From: Leptolyngbyaceae cyanobacterium
GTDB taxonomy: Bacteria; Cyanobacteriota; Cyanobacteriia; Cyanobacteriales; Aerosakkonemataceae
NCBI GenBank assembly: GCA_036703985.1
Contig: DATNQN010000025.1
Location: 1-64,000, forward strand
Length of the DNA: 64,000 bases
Direction of reading: 5' to 3'
The translations under genes and the position numbers were made by a program. Shown piece after piece: positions 1 through 9,205 of the stretch (position 1 is its first letter; every line of letters begins with the position of its first letter). The notes under the pieces were generated by a model. The model was not told the origin of the DNA and searched no databases. It saw only the letters and a list, made by a program, of their open reading frames with translations.

Positions 1-119
1 CTATTAACATCTTGCAGAAGGGACTAAGTACCGTTGGGCAAACGGGATCTGATAAGCTTGGGGAGTTCGATTCTCTAGCTTCGTTGGAGCAATCCTGCGG
101 GGTTACGATTGGACTGTGA
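1..119 (+). pseudogene. tnpB: 3' end of an IS200/IS605-family tnpB (cut by window edge)
   Basis: Reading from base 3, the frame encodes INILQKGLSTVGQTG and continues to a TGA at 117-119. A run of the type ILxKGLSTVGxTG just after the last RuvC motif is typical of the C-terminus of cyanobacterial TnpB. TnpB is an RNA-guided DNA nuclease that promotes retention of the element. Only the last 38 codons are in the window, so it cannot be seen whether the gene is intact. The right-end hairpin follows directly, which supports the call. Confidence 0.75.
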
Positions 120-120
120 A

Positions 121-158
121 CCAAGAATCCTCGCCGTTCTAAGGCGATGGAGTGTCAA
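121..158 (+). mobile_element. IS200/IS605 right end / TnpB omega-RNA scaffold 3' end
   Basis: Two bases after the tnpB stop lies a short hairpin (tcgcc at 131-135 pairs with ggcga at 143-147), followed by a sequence ending in TCAA at 155-158. This arrangement, tnpB stop, imperfect hairpin, then a GTGTCAA terminus, is the usual right end in cyanobacterial IS200/IS605 elements. A similar terminus occurs on the other strand near 20.25 kb. In this family the RNA from this end guides TnpB, and the bases just past 158 would form the guide. Confidence 0.65.
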
Positions 159-413
159 GAACATCTAAATATTAAAAATTAAACATTGCACAATACTAAT
201 TCAATGGTATATTTACCATCAAGTTAAATTAAAGGTCTAGTGCAGTGCGGCAAAAATCAATGAGCAGCTAGAACCTTGATTCATTGCATTGCCTAAATGT
301 TTCCCCTAGCCTGTAGTAGATAGTAACCGGTTTCTGCTCATCCGTACTAGTGTCAACCTTTAATTAGGTTTTTTTCAAAAACAAAACTCGATCGTGGTGT
401 GAGTGCAAATATT
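159..413. other. Intergenic region upstream of the porin gene
   Basis: AT-rich spacer between the IS right end and the porin gene. I see no open frame or structured element I can name. A promoter for the porin is expected here, but no motif is clear enough to assign. Confidence 0.5.
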
Positions 414-2126
414 ATGACTAAGCTTTTTGGCAAAACTTTCGCAGCAATTTTAACTGTGTTAGGCAGTACCCTTATTTTGGACAATACTTCTCTAGCTGAA
501 GACCTCCAAATCGGGGAACAACCAAGCGCCTCTCCTGCTCCGATGACCCTAGAATTACCAGATGATAATTCCTTAGGCGTTTCTGATTTAGAAAACTCGC
601 TCGATTCCGAGTTATCCACAGAAAACTCAACAATGGAGCAAGTAACATCTGTTTCTCAACTAAGGGACGTACAACCAACAGATTGGGCATTTGTTGCTTT
701 ACAATCACTCGTTGAGCGATATGGTTGTATTGAAGGATATCCCGATCGCACCTTTCGAGGCAACCGAGCGATGACTCGCTACGAATTTGCTGCTGGTTTA
801 AATGCTTGTTTGGAAAGAATTACCGAAGTAATTGGCGTCAAACCTTCACCAGATTCAGGCATTACTCAAGAAGATTTAGAAAGAATCCGCAGACTCCAGC
901 AAGATTTTGCTAGCGAACTGGCTAACCTGCGGGGTCGGGTAGATGGTTTAGAAGCCCGTACCACCACGCTAGAACAACAACAGTTTTCTACTACTACTAA
1001 ACTGAGCGGTCAAGTAATCACTTATTTAGGAGATGCTTTTGGAGAAAATGCAGACCCTGCAAATAACGCGACATTTAATTACCAAGCATCGATCAACTTA
1101 ATAACCAGTTTCTCAGGTAGAGACACCTTATTTCTTTCCCTTGAAGCTTCAAATCTTACACCGTTCGATACTGCGACCCAGTTTCCGGTAGGGCCTTTAA
1201 GCGGCTTCACCAATGAAGCTCGTTTGGCTATCCCCAGTAAAGATGTATACGGGTACGGCAATAACGATATTGCTTTGAGTATATTGCAGTATAGTTTTCC
1301 GATCGGCGATCGAGTTACGGTTTTCCTAGACGCCTTTAGTAGCAACCGGATGCTGACAGGTGCGGTTAGCCAATTGAATAACTTTGGTATGGGGCCTTTA
1401 TCTTACTACGGTAAAGTAAATCCCTTAATTTACCCTGTAGGAACGCAAACAGGTATCGGTTTAAAATGGCAAGCTACTTCTTGGTTGAGTTTCGACTTAT
1501 CCGCCGCCTCCGAGATCGGCTCGAACAATCCGGGGTTAGGCTTGTTCGATAAAGGTTATGCTGCCTCGATCCGACCGGTGATCGATCTCGGTCGGTTCAA
1601 ATTTACCGGCTATTACGTCCACTCCTACTCTCCTCAATTTGGGATCGATACCTTTGCTGGCAGTAACTCCGCACGGATCGTAGGAGCAGGGCCAGTAGTT
1701 GGTAACACTTATATTGCAGCAGCATTTTATCGCCTGTTCCCCAATTTTGAAATCGGTGGCTCCTTTGGCTATTCGACCGCTACCGCATTAGGCGAAGGCA
1801 CGAAGGGAAATGCTCATGTCTGGGATTACGACATCAACTTTACCCTTTACGACTTGGGTAAAAAAGGAAACTACGGCGGCTTGATTATCGGTATGCAACC
1901 CAGACTGACCGGGACGAGCAACTCAGCGCTGGCAGAGGCAATCGGTTTACCGCCAGGACAAAGAAAGGATCGGGATATGGGCTTACATATTGAAGCATTT
2001 TATACCCATAGAATCACGGATAATATCGCTATTACGCCTGGGGTGTTCTGGCTAACCGCTCCCAACCACGATGCTCGCAACCCCGATGTAATTGTCGGAG
2101 TAATTAGAACTAGCCTCAGTTTCTAA
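414..2126 (+). CDS. SLH-domain OprB-type outer-membrane porin
   Basis: Likely an outer-membrane beta-barrel channel of the cyanobacterial SLH-OprB class, which takes up ions and small solutes and is tied to the peptidoglycan layer. The N-terminus MTKLFGKTFAAILTVLG is a signal peptide. An SLH domain follows (DVQPTDWAF, then GCIEGYPD, then MTRYEFAAGL), then a short coiled coil (LRGRVDGLEARTTTLEQQQ), then about 380 residues of alternating beta-strand sequence ending in RTSLSF, with a terminal phenylalanine as expected for an outer-membrane protein. A GTG at 399 would add five residues (MSANI). I prefer the ATG at 414 because it begins the signal peptide cleanly. Some family members are annotated as iron-uptake porins; the substrate cannot be read from sequence. 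Confidence 0.88.
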   Translation: MTKLFGKTFAAILTVLGSTLILDNTSLAEDLQIGEQPSASPAPMTLELPDDNSLGVSDLENSLDSELSTENSTMEQVTSVSQLRDVQPTDWAFVALQSLVERYGCIEGYPDRTFRGNRAMTRYEFAAGLNACLERITEVIGVKPSPDSGITQEDLERIRRLQQDFASELANLRGRVDGLEARTTTLEQQQFSTTTKLSGQVITYLGDAFGENADPANNATFNYQASINLITSFSGRDTLFLSLEASNLTPFDTATQFPVGPLSGFTNEARLAIPSKDVYGYGNNDIALSILQYSFPIGDRVTVFLDAFSSNRMLTGAVSQLNNFGMGPLSYYGKVNPLIYPVGTQTGIGLKWQATSWLSFDLSAASEIGSNNPGLGLFDKGYAASIRPVIDLGRFKFTGYYVHSYSPQFGIDTFAGSNSARIVGAGPVVGNTYIAAAFYRLFPNFEIGGSFGYSTATALGEGTKGNAHVWDYDINFTLYDLGKKGNYGGLIIGMQPRLTGTSNSALAEAIGLPPGQRKDRDMGLHIEAFYTHRITDNIAITPGVFWLTAPNHDARNPDVIVGVIRTSLSF

Positions 2127-2210
2127 AGCAGCAATCTAGGGGCTAGGGTAAAAAAGGCTGAGCATCGTAAATAATATGTTCTCCAATACCCGATGCCCGA
2201 TGCCCGATGC

Positions 2211-3668
2211 CTAATTTACAGAAGACTTTTCATCCAATACAACTTCTAATTTTTCTTCTAGCTTCTGGTTAAGAGGTTCCCTTTCAAATGGAGGAAGAGC
2301 GGCACTACCATTTTCGACTGGCAGAGAGTTAATTCCATCTGCTACATCTGCGCTGAAAGTTCTGGGTAGCTGTACTCCTAAGCCAACCATTCTAGTTGCC
2401 AGAAACAAAGACAAAGCCAACCACAAAATATGATTGCTTTGGTACTGCCAAGCTGCTAAACCTGCCGGGAGAAATCCGATCGAGATCGAAATCAAGCTAA
2501 CATTGCGGAGGGTATGGCCTTCTGCCAAACCTAAGAAGTAACCTTCCAACATAAACCCGATGCCAGTACATCCCAAAACCAGCAGTAACCAGGGAGTATA
2601 AAATTGAATATCTTGGATGACTTCCGAGTGATTGGTTAAAAGCCCAAATATGGTGTGTGGAAAAAGTACGGGTACGCCAGCAAAAATCATACCGACTGTA
2701 AAGCTAGTTGCTACTCCAATCGAAACCAACGGTAAGAATTTTCCAATAGTACCTTTACCTTTGAAGTTACCAACTAGAGTTTCCGTGCCAAATCCCAACC
2801 CTTCCACGAAATAGAAACACAAGCCGAAAATTTGTAATAATAAAGCATTTTTAGCGTAGAGAACCGTTCCCATTGCTGCCGCTTCGTAGTTAAACAAGAT
2901 GAAGGCAAACAGGGTGATGAAATTGCTAACTAAGATATTTCCATTCAGAGTCAAAGTAGAGACTAAAGCAGAGCTATCCCAGATTTTCCCAGCTAAGCTT
3001 TTTACTTCTTGCCACTTGATTTCTCGACAGAAGAAAAACAATCCGATCAGCAGAGCTAAATATTGACTAGTTGCATATGATGTTCCCGCTCCTACACTTT
3101 CCCATCCCAAGCGAACGATGAACAGATAGTCGAGGAAGATTTTGCTAACATTGCCGACAAATGACAGCAGCAAAACGAAACCATTTTTTTCCTGCCCTAA
3201 AAACCAACCGATCAGTACGAAGTTGAGTAAAATAGCAGGCGCTCCCCAAGTTTGGGTGTAAAAATAAGCAATTCCAGAAGCTTTTACCTCTGGCGCGGCT
3301 TTTAAAATCGCAAAACCTGCTTCTCCCAAGGGATATCGCAACCCTATGATGGCTACTCCCAACACGAGAGCGATTAAACCATTCCGCAGTCCTACCAACA
3401 GTACTCCTTCTCGATCGTCTCTTCCCACGGCTTGAGCAGTTACCCCAGTGGTACCCATTCTCAGAAAGATCAACACCATGTAGAGAAGATTGAGCAGGTT
3501 TGCAGCGAGGGCCACTCCTGCCAAGTGTCGGATTTCTGACAAATGTCCTAAAAATATGACACTGATCAAATTGGCTAGTGGCACCATAATATTTGATAAG
3601 ACATTCGCTGCCGCCAGCTGAAAAAAGCGAGGCACGAAGTCATACTGTTTTGACAGTATCTGCTGCAT
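2211..3668 (-). CDS. MATE-family efflux transporter (NorM/DinF-like)
   Basis: A 485-residue inner-membrane protein with about twelve hydrophobic segments and internal two-fold similarity, as expected for a MATE cation antiporter that exports drugs or metabolites. The N-terminal half contains the conserved stretch NIMVPLANLISVIFLGHL and the run MGTTGVTAQAVGR that links helices in this family. The C-terminal 50 residues are a polar cytosolic tail. It lies downstream of, and on the same strand as, the secreted tyrosinase and close to the aromatic-amine island, so it could export that product. This is inference from position only. No clear triple-nonamer box lies in front of it; one 8-of-9 match, ctactttac, lies near 3737. 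Confidence 0.85.
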   Translation of the reverse strand: MQQILSKQYDFVPRFFQLAAANVLSNIMVPLANLISVIFLGHLSEIRHLAGVALAANLLNLLYMVLIFLRMGTTGVTAQAVGRDDREGVLLVGLRNGLIALVLGVAIIGLRYPLGEAGFAILKAAPEVKASGIAYFYTQTWGAPAILLNFVLIGWFLGQEKNGFVLLLSFVGNVSKIFLDYLFIVRLGWESVGAGTSYATSQYLALLIGLFFFCREIKWQEVKSLAGKIWDSSALVSTLTLNGNILVSNFITLFAFILFNYEAAAMGTVLYAKNALLLQIFGLCFYFVEGLGFGTETLVGNFKGKGTIGKFLPLVSIGVATSFTVGMIFAGVPVLFPHTIFGLLTNHSEVIQDIQFYTPWLLLVLGCTGIGFMLEGYFLGLAEGHTLRNVSLISISIGFLPAGLAAWQYQSNHILWLALSLFLATRMVGLGVQLPRTFSADVADGINSLPVENGSAALPPFEREPLNQKLEEKLEVVLDEKSSVN

Positions 3669-3856
3669 AAAGTTTCTTTAGTTGCTATTTACTAACGGTT
3701 TGGGCTAAAAGAGCGAAGAGCTTTTCCCTATTCACACTACTTTACTTGATTTCCCGTCGGGAGGTTGTCTGTCGATCGCAGGAAAATTTAAAGGGAGAAA
3801 GAACCTGACTTTTGGGTTATTTTGCTGATTGCTTAATTCCTATCAATGAAAAACTC

Positions 3857-3886
3857 GTAGCAAAAAAGCGGCGACTTTTTTGCTAC
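3857..3886. terminator. Perfect 12-bp stem hairpin with A/T-rich ends
   Basis: gtagcaaaaaag at 3857-3868 and cttttttgctac at 3875-3886 are perfect inverted repeats around a 6-base loop. It lies between the tyrosinase and MATE genes, both on the minus strand. It could be a second terminator for the tyrosinase transcript or a regulatory hairpin in the MATE leader. Confidence 0.55.
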
Positions 3887-3929
3887 GGGAGCATCTCGTA
3901 ATTTTGTTATCAACCAAACAATTCTCGAC

Positions 3930-3962
3930 AAAAGATGATTGCTCGAGCAGCAGTCATCTTTT
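3930..3962 (-). terminator. Rho-independent-type terminator of the tyrosinase gene
   Basis: A 14-bp stem (3930-3943 with 3949-3962, one wobble position) ending in a T-run on the minus strand begins about 19 bases past the tyrosinase stop codon. Position and shape fit an intrinsic terminator. Confidence 0.65.
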
Positions 3963-3980
3963 ATCTGCAAATGCGCCTTA

Positions 3981-6536
3981 CTACATTTGAGCTAAGACTT
4001 GAGCAGTGATGGAACTAGCTTGTACGTTCATTAAAGTTGCTAACATTTCACCACCGATGCTAACGGTAGCATTTGCACCGGATTGTGCGATCGTCAACTG
4101 GCTAAAGGTCGTACCCATCGGTAAGCGCAGTCTGTCTTCAGCAACAGAGAAGTCCATAATGCTATCCATCCCCATACCGGGAGCCAGCACGAACCAATCC
4201 CTACCAGCACCGCCACTGAGCATATCCATACCAGCGCCACCATCAATTACGTCGTCGCCAGCATCACCATTAATGGTATCGCTGCCAAATCCACCTGTCA
4301 GTAAGTCATCGCCAGCAGTACCCGCGATCGTTTTACCCATTTTGTAGTTAGCTGCCGTACCTGCGGAAGTGTTGCGTCCTTCTGCTGCACCGATTAGTAG
4401 GAAGTGAGCGAAGTTACTTGGCAAAGTACCTGCATTCACGGCTGCTTGTACGTCGGGGTTGGTGGCACCATAAGTGGTTCCGTTGAACAGACGGCTGGGA
4501 TCGCGTCCCTCGAACATTCCATGTCTGACGAAATGTGCTAGGGAGGAAATGAAATCGCCTCGGGCAACGGCGGCTGCTACATCTGGATTTTTGTATTCGT
4601 AGTAAGCGGAGTCAAAGTTTTCGGCGATGACATTATATACAGAGAAGACATTGGTACGCCCTTCAGACATTCCAGCACGGAACAGGTGTTCTAGACCGCT
4701 GCCAAACAAACCTTGTCCGATCGCTTGAGCGACATCTGGGTTGAGAATTTTATAAATTTCTTCTAGCCCTGACAACTCTTTGGTCAATCCGCGAGCTTCT
4801 TTTGAACCAACTTTGATCCAATGGTCGAAGCCACTTTTGAAAACACCACTAGCAACAGCCGCAGCGACATCCGGGTTATCCGCTGTATATTTAGCGAATA
4901 TATCGCTGGGGTTGCGTCCTTCCATTAACCCGCTACTGGCAAAGTGGGCCATTGCACCGCTAAACATTCCACCGTTTACGGCGTTAGCGACATCGCCATT
5001 AGCCTTCATATAGTAGGCAGCGTTGAACAGTTTGTCAGCAGTATAGTTAGCGGCAGGGGTTAACCTGGTACCGAGGGAAGAGTAGGTGTAGTTGAACCGC
5101 CCTGCTAGATCGATCGGATCTCTTAACAGGACAATCTCGTCTCCGTAAGCGTTTCGATTGATTGCCACAGTATCCAATCGCGGTAATGGGTTGCCATTGG
5201 CATCGGTTAAGGGGTTGCCATTGCGATCGGTTTGAGCCAAAACATAGCGGGGCCTATTCTGGCCGCCATCCCAAGGCCACAATCTATCATCTAGGTTTTG
5301 GCCGTAGGGTAGTGGCGTTCCTGGGGGATCGAAAGGATTGTAGGTAGCGTGAAACTCTGGCCCGTTATGACCGTTGGCCTGCCACTCGGCCCACTTGCGG
5401 TCGATGTTGGAGTGCAACATCCAGAACACCGGATCGTAAGGGGAAGAAGAGACGTTCATCGTCCCATTCACTATGAAAGGAATGTCAACATCTAGTCCGC
5501 TTCCACCTACAAAATCGTGGATGTAGTTGTGACCGTAAAAAATTAGTCCTTCTCTGGGAAAGTCAAACTGAATATTGCCATTCTGATCTTTGACCAACTG
5601 CCCATTTTCGGACAAGATCTTGATATTCCCTTCCAGAGCGCTGATGAATAAACTGGGGTCATCCAGCTTCATGTAAGCATCTACTTGTTCTTTAGGGATC
5701 AGTTGTTGTCCCCAAGGTTCGTTGTAGAGATAACGTTTCAACCGATCGCCCCGGCTAAGGCTGTCCTCCATCGTAGTGTGGACGCGAGGGTCCATATGGT
5801 AGCCATTCTCCTTGGTGAATGGGCCGTCCTGCACGAATCCACCAGAGATCGTTAGGGTTCCTGGGCCATTGGGGAAAACTAGTGGATTGGGTCTGATCGT
5901 GAAGTTGTCTCCCGTTCCGTTACCACCCAAGAAATTGGGAGAGAATAAAACATCCAGGGTTCTGGGGTCGGTGTAATCCCAGTAGGGTACAGTTAGATTG
6001 GGATTGCCAGAAACTTCCTGCAACGCTTTTTCATAACGAGACAAGAGTTCCCGGTGCCAAGATGCAAAGGCAGGAGCGAAGTGCGCTGCGTTAATTCCCG
6101 CTTCATCCAATGGCCCGCTACCACCACCGTGCATCATCCCGGGCATTTTGGCAAATGCCATGATCTCAACGTGGAGTACCACGATTTCGTCTAGGATACT
6201 GATGGGAGATCCCGGACGTTTAGTTTGGCTCAGCTTAACAACTGCACTGGTATAAGCGTTTTTCTCTTCTTGGGTTAGGTCTAAAACACTTTTTCTGACA
6301 TTTTTTTCCGGTGCGCTGAGTTGCCGCTTGAAGTCCTCAAATTGGGCTAGCCCAGATCCAGTGTTAGCTGTTGGTGTTGGCGTGACTGGCGGTGGAGTAG
6401 GTGCTTGGGGAGTCGATGGGGGTGGTGATGGTGGCGGGGGTGTTGGTTCGTCGTGATCGTGACCTTCGTGTTGTTGAATCTTGGGAGTATCGTTGGAAAG
6501 TAGTGGATCTGTTTGTGGATACAAGAGATCTGACAT
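3981..6536 (-). CDS. Secreted tyrosinase with tandem ~50-residue repeats and RTX tail
   Basis: Type-3 copper enzyme expected to hydroxylate monophenols and oxidise o-diphenols to quinones. CuA ligands are visible as His in MMHGG (136), AAHFAP (152) and ASWHREL (161). CuB is HNYIHDFVGG (336, 340) plus DPVFWMLHSNIDRKWAEW (His 375). An N-terminal His/Pro-rich linker precedes the catalytic domain. After it come about five repeats of the form NPDVAAAVxxGxFxSxxxHFxxxGxxEGR, then a GGxGxDxxxG-type RTX calcium-binding block (GAGMDMLSGGAGRDW) near the C-terminus. That layout and the lack of a signal peptide point to type I secretion. The start at MSDLLYPQ is chosen because AGGAGAA lies about five bases upstream; a longer reading would add 18 residues with no ribosome site. 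The 851-residue length is about twice that of a simple tyrosinase. A three-copy nonamer box lies 343 bases upstream. Confidence 0.88.
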   Translation of the reverse strand: MSDLLYPQTDPLLSNDTPKIQQHEGHDHDEPTPPPPSPPPSTPQAPTPPPVTPTPTANTGSGLAQFEDFKRQLSAPEKNVRKSVLDLTQEEKNAYTSAVVKLSQTKRPGSPISILDEIVVLHVEIMAFAKMPGMMHGGGSGPLDEAGINAAHFAPAFASWHRELLSRYEKALQEVSGNPNLTVPYWDYTDPRTLDVLFSPNFLGGNGTGDNFTIRPNPLVFPNGPGTLTISGGFVQDGPFTKENGYHMDPRVHTTMEDSLSRGDRLKRYLYNEPWGQQLIPKEQVDAYMKLDDPSLFISALEGNIKILSENGQLVKDQNGNIQFDFPREGLIFYGHNYIHDFVGGSGLDVDIPFIVNGTMNVSSSPYDPVFWMLHSNIDRKWAEWQANGHNGPEFHATYNPFDPPGTPLPYGQNLDDRLWPWDGGQNRPRYVLAQTDRNGNPLTDANGNPLPRLDTVAINRNAYGDEIVLLRDPIDLAGRFNYTYSSLGTRLTPAANYTADKLFNAAYYMKANGDVANAVNGGMFSGAMAHFASSGLMEGRNPSDIFAKYTADNPDVAAAVASGVFKSGFDHWIKVGSKEARGLTKELSGLEEIYKILNPDVAQAIGQGLFGSGLEHLFRAGMSEGRTNVFSVYNVIAENFDSAYYEYKNPDVAAAVARGDFISSLAHFVRHGMFEGRDPSRLFNGTTYGATNPDVQAAVNAGTLPSNFAHFLLIGAAEGRNTSAGTAANYKMGKTIAGTAGDDLLTGGFGSDTINGDAGDDVIDGGAGMDMLSGGAGRDWFVLAPGMGMDSIMDFSVAEDRLRLPMGTTFSQLTIAQSGANATVSIGGEMLATLMNVQASSITAQVLAQM

Positions 6537-7392
6537 AATGTTAATGTTCTCCTGGTGAAAATTTAGACAAAAATTCCCACTCAACTGCATGATAAGCGGT
6601 TGAGTTTTATCATCTTACGGGCATTAAAATCGTTTGAATAACTAATCTATAATCCGTTGTTGCAACACCTGTTATTTATGCAATAACAGGAATTGATTTG
6701 ATAGTTATACAAAGCATAATTTACCCTTAGTTAGCAAAAGTGTCTATTTTTTTTATTGTTTTTTCATTCTTAAAGTAGATGTTGCTCCTTAATTAAAACC
6801 TTTATAAACTTTGCAAGTGATTATATCATGCTTTGCAACAGTAAGAATCTACTTTTCAAAAATTTAGTCTTGAAGATAGTACTTTTCCTACTTTTCCTGC
6901 TTTTGTAAACTCAAACATTTCTTAAACTGAAATAATAGTAAGTAATTATATTAGTAAATACTTCTTTAATTTTTAAAATTAAGTAATATTTTATACTAGT
7001 AGCTAAATCGCCAGGCTTTTATCACCAAAAATTTTCAGAGCATTTATGGCCAAACATAAAAACTCAGATTGATTCTCCAATCTATGCTTAGATTGGGGTT
7101 TTTAGCTCTGTAATGACTAGTTTAAGCCAGATAGATGATGTACTGGCTTAAGAAAAAAATTAGTAATTTTTACAAAAATTGGTACTGAATAAAAAACAGA
7201 CCTCTTGCAAAAGCCGTTGCTGGAGTAGTCAGGGGTGTGAAAAAGGCGATCGCTAACTATCAGCTATAAAATTTGCTTATTAGTTTACTTGAATTGAGCG
7301 TTTTAAACTCTGCTGGCTTAAGATTTTTAGCTTCTTGGTATTGCATAAGCTTATCTTATAAATCAGAGGGGGCGATCGCTAACTATACCATC
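6537..7392. other. Long AT-rich intergenic region upstream of the tyrosinase
   Basis: No gene was recognised here. It holds a triple nonamer box (6879-6905), a further single ctacttttc at 6849-6857, and a hairpin ccaatcta/tagattgg (7077-7096) followed by a T-run on the plus strand. The hairpin may terminate transcripts between the two minus-strand genes. Confidence 0.5.
6879..6905 (-). promoter_or_regulatory. Triple 9-bp direct-repeat box, tyrosinase copy
   Basis: Three contiguous nonamers, gtacttttc, ctacttttc and ctgcttttg, run from 6879 to 6905 on the plus strand. Read towards the tyrosinase they are variants of GAAAAGTAG. The same 27-bp design occurs at 8722, 16763 and 17039, each upstream of a gene of the aromatic-amine island. 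It is probably a regulator binding site; the regulator is unknown. Confidence 0.55.
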
Positions 7393-8454
7393 TCACCCTT
7401 TGAGATTTTTAAGTCGCAAAATCTTGAGATCGTCTATAACAGCAACGGCTGATTTTGTTGAACTTGAATTCATCCGTAAACTCTGCGATTTAATACCTAC
7501 AAACTTCCCGCACACAAACTTGTGAGCTTCATAAGCAGCCTCAAAAGCTTTTACAAACTGCTGATGTTCGATCGCTAAATTGCTATTTAAGTTGGCAAAA
7601 GTAGGCTTTAATTGTGACAATAACTTAACCAAATATATATGATCTCTGGAAAACTGACCGCTCAGCCCTGGTGGGGCATGGGGGGGCATCATTGAGGGAC
7701 GAACTACATCTTGGAATTGACTCTGTGAAGAATCACCTGTAAATTGCAAGGCAGATTCGGAACCCCACATCAAAAAAGTTGCCAGAGCCATCGCTTTTTC
7801 TGCTTCGTGAAAGCGCCCAGAGACAATCTCCGTGTGAAAGCAATTGAGAGCAACAACTAAATTTTGAATAATAACATAAAAGATATGGTGGCCAATAACC
7901 CAACGACGTAAAGGATCGAAATTAGCGGGGTCTGGAGTTGATAAAGTTAAAGGAATCAAGAAAGGATTGGGAGCCGACTCAACTGATTCTTGCCCCAGAT
8001 ACCGAAGCGTTGACTCAAAAGCATGACGAAGATTGCTCCACTGGGCAGCTTCTAGATAAGTACCAGCCGTTAAAGCTTCTTCGAGTAACTCAGCGTAGGC
8101 TTGGAGGATACTCCAAAGCAATATGACTCCAGAATCGCCTTTAACCCGAATAACGCCCATATAGTCGTCTACGATGTTGACATAGTAATCTTTCTCGGTC
8201 TGTTCAACTGATGTCTTTACAATCGGATGACGATGGATAGGGCAGGGCAAATAAAGAGATATTTGGTTGAGAGTTACGCGGATTTGACTGAGTGCTTCAG
8301 CATCAGTAGAAGATCGTAACTTCTGAGTACAATCAGCGATCGCGTCAAGAATTTCCGGAGAACAATTTTGGCTAACTTCCTCACGATGAAGAGGTAATTC
8401 TTCGGGTTTTGTTAAATATAACTTTGGGTATTGTTCCATCATATTCTCTATCAT
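7393..8454 (-). CDS. Unrecognised 353-residue protein, possible heme-dependent aromatic oxygenase
   Basis: I do not recognise this protein with confidence. It is mostly helical, has no signal peptide or membrane span, and carries a His-rich centre: GHH at 188-190, His 207, His 216, then RPSMMPPHAPPGLSGQFSRD followed by His 272. The Pro/Gly-rich loop followed by a long helical C-terminus, and its place in an aromatic-amino-acid island, led me to consider the heme-dependent aromatic oxygenase superfamily (tryptophan/indoleamine dioxygenases, PrnB, LmbB2-type tyrosine hydroxylases). I cannot show a diagnostic motif, so this stays a hypothesis. It diverges from the decarboxylase gene across a 751-base spacer containing a nonamer box 268 bases from its start. 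If it is an aromatic hydroxylase it would supply the hydroxylated substrate for the decarboxylase. Confidence 0.55.
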   Translation of the reverse strand: MIENMMEQYPKLYLTKPEELPLHREEVSQNCSPEILDAIADCTQKLRSSTDAEALSQIRVTLNQISLYLPCPIHRHPIVKTSVEQTEKDYYVNIVDDYMGVIRVKGDSGVILLWSILQAYAELLEEALTAGTYLEAAQWSNLRHAFESTLRYLGQESVESAPNPFLIPLTLSTPDPANFDPLRRWVIGHHIFYVIIQNLVVALNCFHTEIVSGRFHEAEKAMALATFLMWGSESALQFTGDSSQSQFQDVVRPSMMPPHAPPGLSGQFSRDHIYLVKLLSQLKPTFANLNSNLAIEHQQFVKAFEAAYEAHKFVCGKFVGIKSQSLRMNSSSTKSAVAVIDDLKILRLKNLKG

Positions 8455-9205
8455 CTATTTTTACTATTTATAACTCAAAGCGCATCATTTGTTTTCAGGT
8501 GCTTCTAGAAAAGCGATTTTACCCAAATAAGCAAGACAAAGGTGCATTAACTTTTCATTTCATCGGCAGACATTCAATACTACTTATTTCAAGCACTTTT
8601 AACGTATTTTGACATTCTACTTCTGGATGATAGATATCAATAAATTGTGGTTTTCTGCTGAACTAATCATGATAAAGTTTACTACAAGTTCACAACAACG
8701 GTCAATATAAACTGGCTTATCCTACTTTTAGTACTTTTAGTACTTTTAGTACGAGATTGGAGATTATAAATGGCAAAAACTTAGTATATGCTTAGCTTAG
8801 ACAGGTCTAGAAATATAGCACAAAAATAATTAGCATAATAAAGAATTTTTTTGACTTCCGTATTTCTACTGAACCTTTTTTTAACTGTTAAGTGTACGAT
8901 TAACAGAGAGTTTCCCACATAGAAATATTACTAATTTTACTTAATTGTAAAAATGTGTTAACAAGTATTAGATTATAAGAAAAATAACTTAATTTAAAAA
9001 AATCTCTGAGTCGTGGAAAAACAGTTTAGCGAAAGTAAAATTTACCGGGGCTGAGAGAATACACTTTTTTACCCGAAAAATCTCACTTGATATAACTTTA
9101 CTCAAGTAGCTAGATAAATAAACTCTATAAAAGAGCAGGAAAAAAGTTAAACTTAACAACAATTGAATTAGTTTCGATCAAATTCTACCGGATGGGGGCT
9201 TTTGA
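8455..9205. other. Divergent promoter region between the 353-residue protein and the decarboxylase
   Basis: AT-rich, no supported gene. It contains the most regular copy of the triple nonamer box (8722-8748). A ggggctgagag/acccg stretch near 9050-9094 has a superficial resemblance to part of a thiamine-pyrophosphate riboswitch but lacks the rest of that fold, so it is not annotated as one. Confidence 0.5.
8722..8748 (-). promoter_or_regulatory. Triple 9-bp direct-repeat box, divergent-promoter copy
   Basis: ctactttta, gtactttta and gtactttta follow one another without a gap. Read towards the 353-residue gene they have the same orientation as the other three boxes read towards their genes. 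The box lies 268 bases from that gene and 458 bases from the decarboxylase start, so it may serve one or both. Confidence 0.6.

Noticed and set aside
9040-9110. Thiamine-pyrophosphate riboswitch before the decarboxylase
   Set aside because: A ggggctgagag stretch and an acccg follow one another, but the rest of the conserved fold (the CCTGATCTGGATAATACCAGC-like part) is absent, and a PLP decarboxylase is not a thiamine gene.
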